In this document: positions 6,638 to 9,118 of the stretch, in pieces
How the letters are laid out: every line of letters starts with the position of its first letter
Numbering within the stretch: position 1 is the stretch's first letter
DNA from: Sulfurimonadaceae bacterium
Lineage (GTDB): Bacteria; Campylobacterota; Campylobacteria; Campylobacterales; Sulfurimonadaceae
Direction of reading: 5' to 3'
NCBI GenBank assembly: GCA_030610325.1
Contig: JAUWRZ010000054.1
Span: forward strand, 1-9,118
DNA: 9,118 bases
Made by a program: the position numbers and the translations under genes
The notes under the pieces: model-generated
What the model saw: the letters and a program-made list of their open reading frames with translations, nothing else
Database searches by the model: none
Told to the model about the DNA's origin: nothing

Positions 6638-8827
6638 TCATCCTTGACATGCTGTTAGATCGACAGTGATAGTAAACTGTGCACCCTGCTCGTTGTTTTG
6701 GATGCGCAAGGCACCTTTCATATTGTTCTCAATGATCATCTTGGACATATAAAGACCGATTCCCGTGCCTTTACCCTCCTCTTTCGTGGTAAAGTAAGGG
6801 TCAAATACCTTCTCTATTATTGCTTCGGGAATACCACCGGCATTGTCTTCGATCTCTATGCAGGCTTGACCGGCATCCTCATAGATACGTATCCAGATAG
6901 TCCGCCCCTCTGTACGGTTCTCAAGCAGCGCATCTTTTGCGTTGTTAAGAAGGTTCAGCAGTACCTGTGAGAACTCACTGGCAAAACCATCGATACAGAC
7001 TGCGTCATCAATATCCTCTTCGATCGTTATCATGTTGTTCGCATAACTCGAACGTACCATATCCATAGTCGATGCAAGTGCAGATGTGATGGCAAAGACC
7101 TCAGACTCTTTGTTGGGTTTGAAAAAGTTTCTGAAATCATCGATGGTCTGTGACATCGTCCTCGTCAGACGGTTTCCCTTCTCGACGCTGCGTTTGATGT
7201 ACGCCTCATCGAGCATCTCCATCTCATACGCATTCTCTATGTTCTGCAGCAGTAGCCCAAGAGCATTAAGCGGCTGTCTCCACTGGTGGGCGATGTTACC
7301 TATCATCTCACCCATCGCTGCAAAACGTGACTGCTGGATCAGCATCTGCTCCTGCTCTGTACGTTTGAGCATCTCCTCTTTTACCCGCTCATCAAGTTCC
7401 TGGTTTAAGCGGTTAAGTTCATCCGTACGCTCTTTTACGCGTTGTTCAAGCTCATCATTGGAACCACGCAACCGATCATCAGACACTTTAAGTGCATCGA
7501 TCATGTGATTGAAACTACTGGCAAGTTCACCGACCTCATCTTTACTGTTGATATCGACTTTGACATCCAAGTCACCCAAAGCGACCTGTTTCGCCGCACT
7601 GTTGAGTGTGAGGATCGGCCGCACCAGCCATTGAGCCAGGACATAAGCGAGTACGATAGATACGAGCAGCATCACCAGTAGCAGTAATATACTGTCTCTA
7701 TAGATGCCACGAAGGCTCTTCTCATACTGTTTCAGTGAGAAACCGATGGAGACCCATCCCCACTCGATGTTGGAGAAATGCACCGGATAACTGAGATGAT
7801 AGACCTCCTCCTCACTGATACTACTTTGTAAGATCTCACCTATCACTGTCGCTGTCTGTAACTGCTCAAGGCGTGAGGGAAGCGTCTGCAGCAGTGACCA
7901 CTTCAACGCATCATTATAGAGGCTATACTCCCCTCGTTTACTCACAAGGGTGTAGACGATTGCCTCGTTGTCTTCAAGTACTTTTTGGACATGTTCCACG
8001 ATGAAACTGTCATCTTCTGTCACCATCGCATCTGCTGTGACCAGCGCGATAGACCTTGCGACTGTCTTGGCCTGTGAGTACATGACGTCCAATTGTGCCT
8101 GCTGCTGGTTATAGATGATGGAGTAGTTAAAGAGTGCCACCACTGCCAGGACAATACCTACGATGAGCAGAAAAGTCCTTCTAAACAGACTATTTGCATT
8201 AAACATCGTCTGTAGGGAACTATCATCCTCATGTCGCACCGATTCCATCTCCTGCTCTTCATGTAGCTGAAGCTCTCTTAGCAGACGTTCATTGGTGTTC
8301 TGAAGTCGCGAGAAAAGTAGTAGGAAAAAGAGTGGCAGTACCACTACCATAGCCATCAGAGCCATACCTACCGAGATATTCTCCATCCAGTATGGATGGT
8401 TAGTCAGGAGAAGACCAAACTCGATGACAGTAAGTGCCATAGCGCCAAAAAGATAATCACGTCCAAATCGCATCCCGTTACCGACAATGATCCACAGATA
8501 GAACGGGTAGATAAAAAGACCTGTCCACCCAAGCAGATACAGACCAAAACTCACACTGCTGATATCTGTCAAGATCGCAAGAGAGCGACGAAAGATATTT
8601 GCAGCAGGCGCACTTCGCACCCAGATGAAATGGACGATGGCATAAGCCTGAAACAAGATCAGTAAGCCTAATGACAACTGTGAGGGAGACTCAGTATGCA
8701 GATGCAACACGTTCATAAAATAGAACAGGTAGATCAGTGCAAAGAAGATCAGACGCACAAAGGCCTGCGACTGCTCTTCATTGACACTGCTGATAAAGAT
8801 ATCTTTACGTATTTTTTTCTCACTCAT
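6638..8827 (-). CDS. Histidine kinase with RpfC-like 5-TM sensor, periplasmic loop, HAMP and HWRQPL-type core
   Basis: A 729-residue inner-membrane kinase. The N-terminus holds about five TM segments (residues about 23-175) with the distinctive LWIIVGNGMRFGRDYL and PYW pattern of the RpfC sensor region (RpfC detects DSF fatty acids in Xanthomonas). A charged cytoplasmic linker (about 176-215), TM6 (about 218-238), a periplasmic loop of about 140 residues (240-378, Cache-like in size), TM7 (about 379-399), HAMP (about 400-452) and a coiled coil to about 500 follow. H514 lies in GEMIGNIAHQWRQPLNALGL. The N-box NLLNNAKDAL (about 625-634), DNAGGI, FDPYFTTKEEG and GTGIGLYMSK are all present, so catalysis looks intact. 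Unlike RpfC there is no fused receiver or Hpt. The start at 8827 is chosen because GGGAG lies 5 bases upstream; an in-frame ATG at 8839 would add MGAP but lacks a good ribosome site. It overlaps the small upstream gene by 8 bp. Confidence 0.92.
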   Translation of the reverse strand: MSEKKIRKDIFISSVNEEQSQAFVRLIFFALIYLFYFMNVLHLHTESPSQLSLGLLILFQAYAIVHFIWVRSAPAANIFRRSLAILTDISSVSFGLYLLGWTGLFIYPFYLWIIVGNGMRFGRDYLFGAMALTVIEFGLLLTNHPYWMENISVGMALMAMVVVLPLFFLLLFSRLQNTNERLLRELQLHEEQEMESVRHEDDSSLQTMFNANSLFRRTFLLIVGIVLAVVALFNYSIIYNQQQAQLDVMYSQAKTVARSIALVTADAMVTEDDSFIVEHVQKVLEDNEAIVYTLVSKRGEYSLYNDALKWSLLQTLPSRLEQLQTATVIGEILQSSISEEEVYHLSYPVHFSNIEWGWVSIGFSLKQYEKSLRGIYRDSILLLLVMLLVSIVLAYVLAQWLVRPILTLNSAAKQVALGDLDVKVDINSKDEVGELASSFNHMIDALKVSDDRLRGSNDELEQRVKERTDELNRLNQELDERVKEEMLKRTEQEQMLIQQSRFAAMGEMIGNIAHQWRQPLNALGLLLQNIENAYEMEMLDEAYIKRSVEKGNRLTRTMSQTIDDFRNFFKPNKESEVFAITSALASTMDMVRSSYANNMITIEEDIDDAVCIDGFASEFSQVLLNLLNNAKDALLENRTEGRTIWIRIYEDAGQACIEIEDNAGGIPEAIIEKVFDPYFTTKEEGKGTGIGLYMSKMIIENNMKGALRIQNNEQGAQFTITVDLTACQG

Positions 8828-9059
8828 GGGAGCTCCCATATCGCTGTTTTAAGGCCAAGTATTCACTGTAGTACTGCTTTAACGACAGCAGTTCATCAAC
8901 TGAAAGTGCAAAAAGCTTCTTCATCTTAAAGAGAGCCAGGATGTTCTGACCCCGTGGGCTCTCATCAAGAGTCTTTGGGTCTTGAGTAGTCTCAGTAGCA
9001 TCAAGAGATGCTATGATGATCCAAAACAGTAGTGGCAATACTTTCATACCTATACGCAT
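8820..9059 (-). CDS. Small exported protein of unknown function (79 aa)
   Basis: Not recognised as a known family. Residues 1 to about 20 (MRIGMKVLPLLFWIIIASLD) look like a signal peptide or single membrane anchor. There is no lipobox cysteine, and in fact no cysteine at all. The mature part is about 58 residues: a polar stretch (about 21-38) and a likely helix (about 39-73) containing KLFALSVDELLSLKQYYSEY. The LSVDELLSLK pattern resembles the short acidic pre-plug segment often found just before the plug of TonB receptors. The ATG at 9059 has AGGGA 4 bases upstream; a second ATG at 9047 is possible, but its upstream sequence is weaker. Its stop overlaps the kinase start by 8 bp, so it is very likely co-translated and may be an accessory to that kinase or to the receptor. 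The gene call rests on the signal peptide, ribosome site and operon fit. Confidence 0.72.
   Translation of the reverse strand: MRIGMKVLPLLFWIIIASLDATETTQDPKTLDESPRGQNILALFKMKKLFALSVDELLSLKQYYSEYLALKQRYGSSHE
8826..8839. promoter_or_regulatory. Palindrome covering the ribosome site and both candidate starts of the RpfC-like kinase
   Basis: ATGGGAGCTCCCAT is a perfect 14-bp palindrome. On the minus-strand transcript it contains the upstream ATG (8839-8837), the GGGAG ribosome site (8837-8833) and the first two bases of the preferred ATG (8827-8825). As RNA it could form a 5-bp stem with an AGCU loop, hiding the start until ribosomes translating the small upstream gene reach its stop at 8822-8820. 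The sequence is clear; the regulatory role is inferred. Confidence 0.4.
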
Positions 9060-9066
9060 CTCTTCC

Positions 9067-9118
9067 CTAACGATCGAGTCTCTGTGTGATCGCAGACCCT
9101 ACTATGTAGTCTGCCGTT
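9067..9118 (-). CDS. C-terminal tail of an unidentified upstream gene (partial)
   Basis: One minus-strand frame is open from the window edge and reads TADYIVGSAITQRLDR before a TAG at 9069-9067, 7 bp ahead of the small exported protein gene. The spacing fits the tight packing of the rest of the operon. Another frame stays open into the small gene (to a TAG near 9052) but gives a less protein-like sequence. Only 16 residues are visible, so no function is offered. Confidence 0.4.
   Translation of the reverse strand, partial: TADYIVGSAITQRLDR

Noticed and set aside
8825..8839. ATG at 8839 as start of the RpfC-like kinase
   Set aside because: No good ribosome site precedes it, whereas ATG at 8827 has GGGAG 5 bases upstream. 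The four extra residues would not change the domain calls, so this is a preference, not proof.
9067..9118. Match of the VGSAI tail to TIM-barrel enzymes such as TrpA
   Set aside because: Only 16 residues are visible and the protein ends too soon after the motif for TrpA; the resemblance is too short to support a name.
1..9118. CRISPR arrays, tRNA/rRNA genes, insertion sequences or attachment sites
   Set aside because: The window is filled by coding frames; no direct-repeat arrays, transposase motifs or terminal inverted repeats were seen. The only notable repeats are the two kinase cores, explained by gene duplication.

Overview
The window is wall-to-wall coding on the minus strand. It reads as one tightly packed signal-transduction operon running from right (about 9118) to left (1), and both ends are cut by the window. 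The two kinases carry an H-box of the GEMIGNIAHQWRQPLNALGL type, and the response regulator looks like those common in free-living Campylobacterota (Sulfurimonas/Sulfurovum/Arcobacter-like bacteria). The moderate base composition does not contradict this. The assignment is by eye; other Gram-negative groups with HWRQPL kinases remain possible. An outer-membrane TonB-dependent receptor and periplasmic proteins show a Gram-negative cell.

Order in the direction of transcription: (1) the last codons of an unidentified upstream gene (9118-9067); (2) a 79-residue small exported protein (9059-8820); (3) a 729-residue membrane histidine kinase whose N-terminus resembles the 5-TM sensor of RpfC, followed by a periplasmic loop, HAMP, coiled coil and kinase core (8827-6638); (4) a response regulator with REC, degenerate GGDEF and intact EAL domains (6633-4900); (5) a TonB-dependent outer-membrane receptor (4903-2900); (6) a periplasmic YfiR/DUF4154 protein (2882-2343); (7) a second histidine kinase with a CHASE8-like periplasmic domain (2338-749); (8) the start of a 6-TM protein with a PAS domain, cut at the left edge (755-1). 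Junctions are overlaps of 4-8 bp or gaps of 4-17 bp. No internal promoter or terminator is evident, and there is no non-coding stretch longer than 20 bases.

Functionally the operon appears to join two known c-di-GMP control themes. The RpfC-like kinase next to a REC-phosphodiesterase resembles RpfC/RpfG, with EAL in place of HD-GYP. The YfiR protein next to a CHASE8 sensor resembles YfiR/YfiN, with a histidine kinase in place of the diguanylate cyclase. The two kinases have near-identical catalytic cores, and only one receiver protein is visible, so both may feed the same EAL phosphodiesterase. The TonB receptor in the middle suggests that an outer-membrane ligand is part of the input. The domain calls are well supported by the sequence; the wiring is inference.
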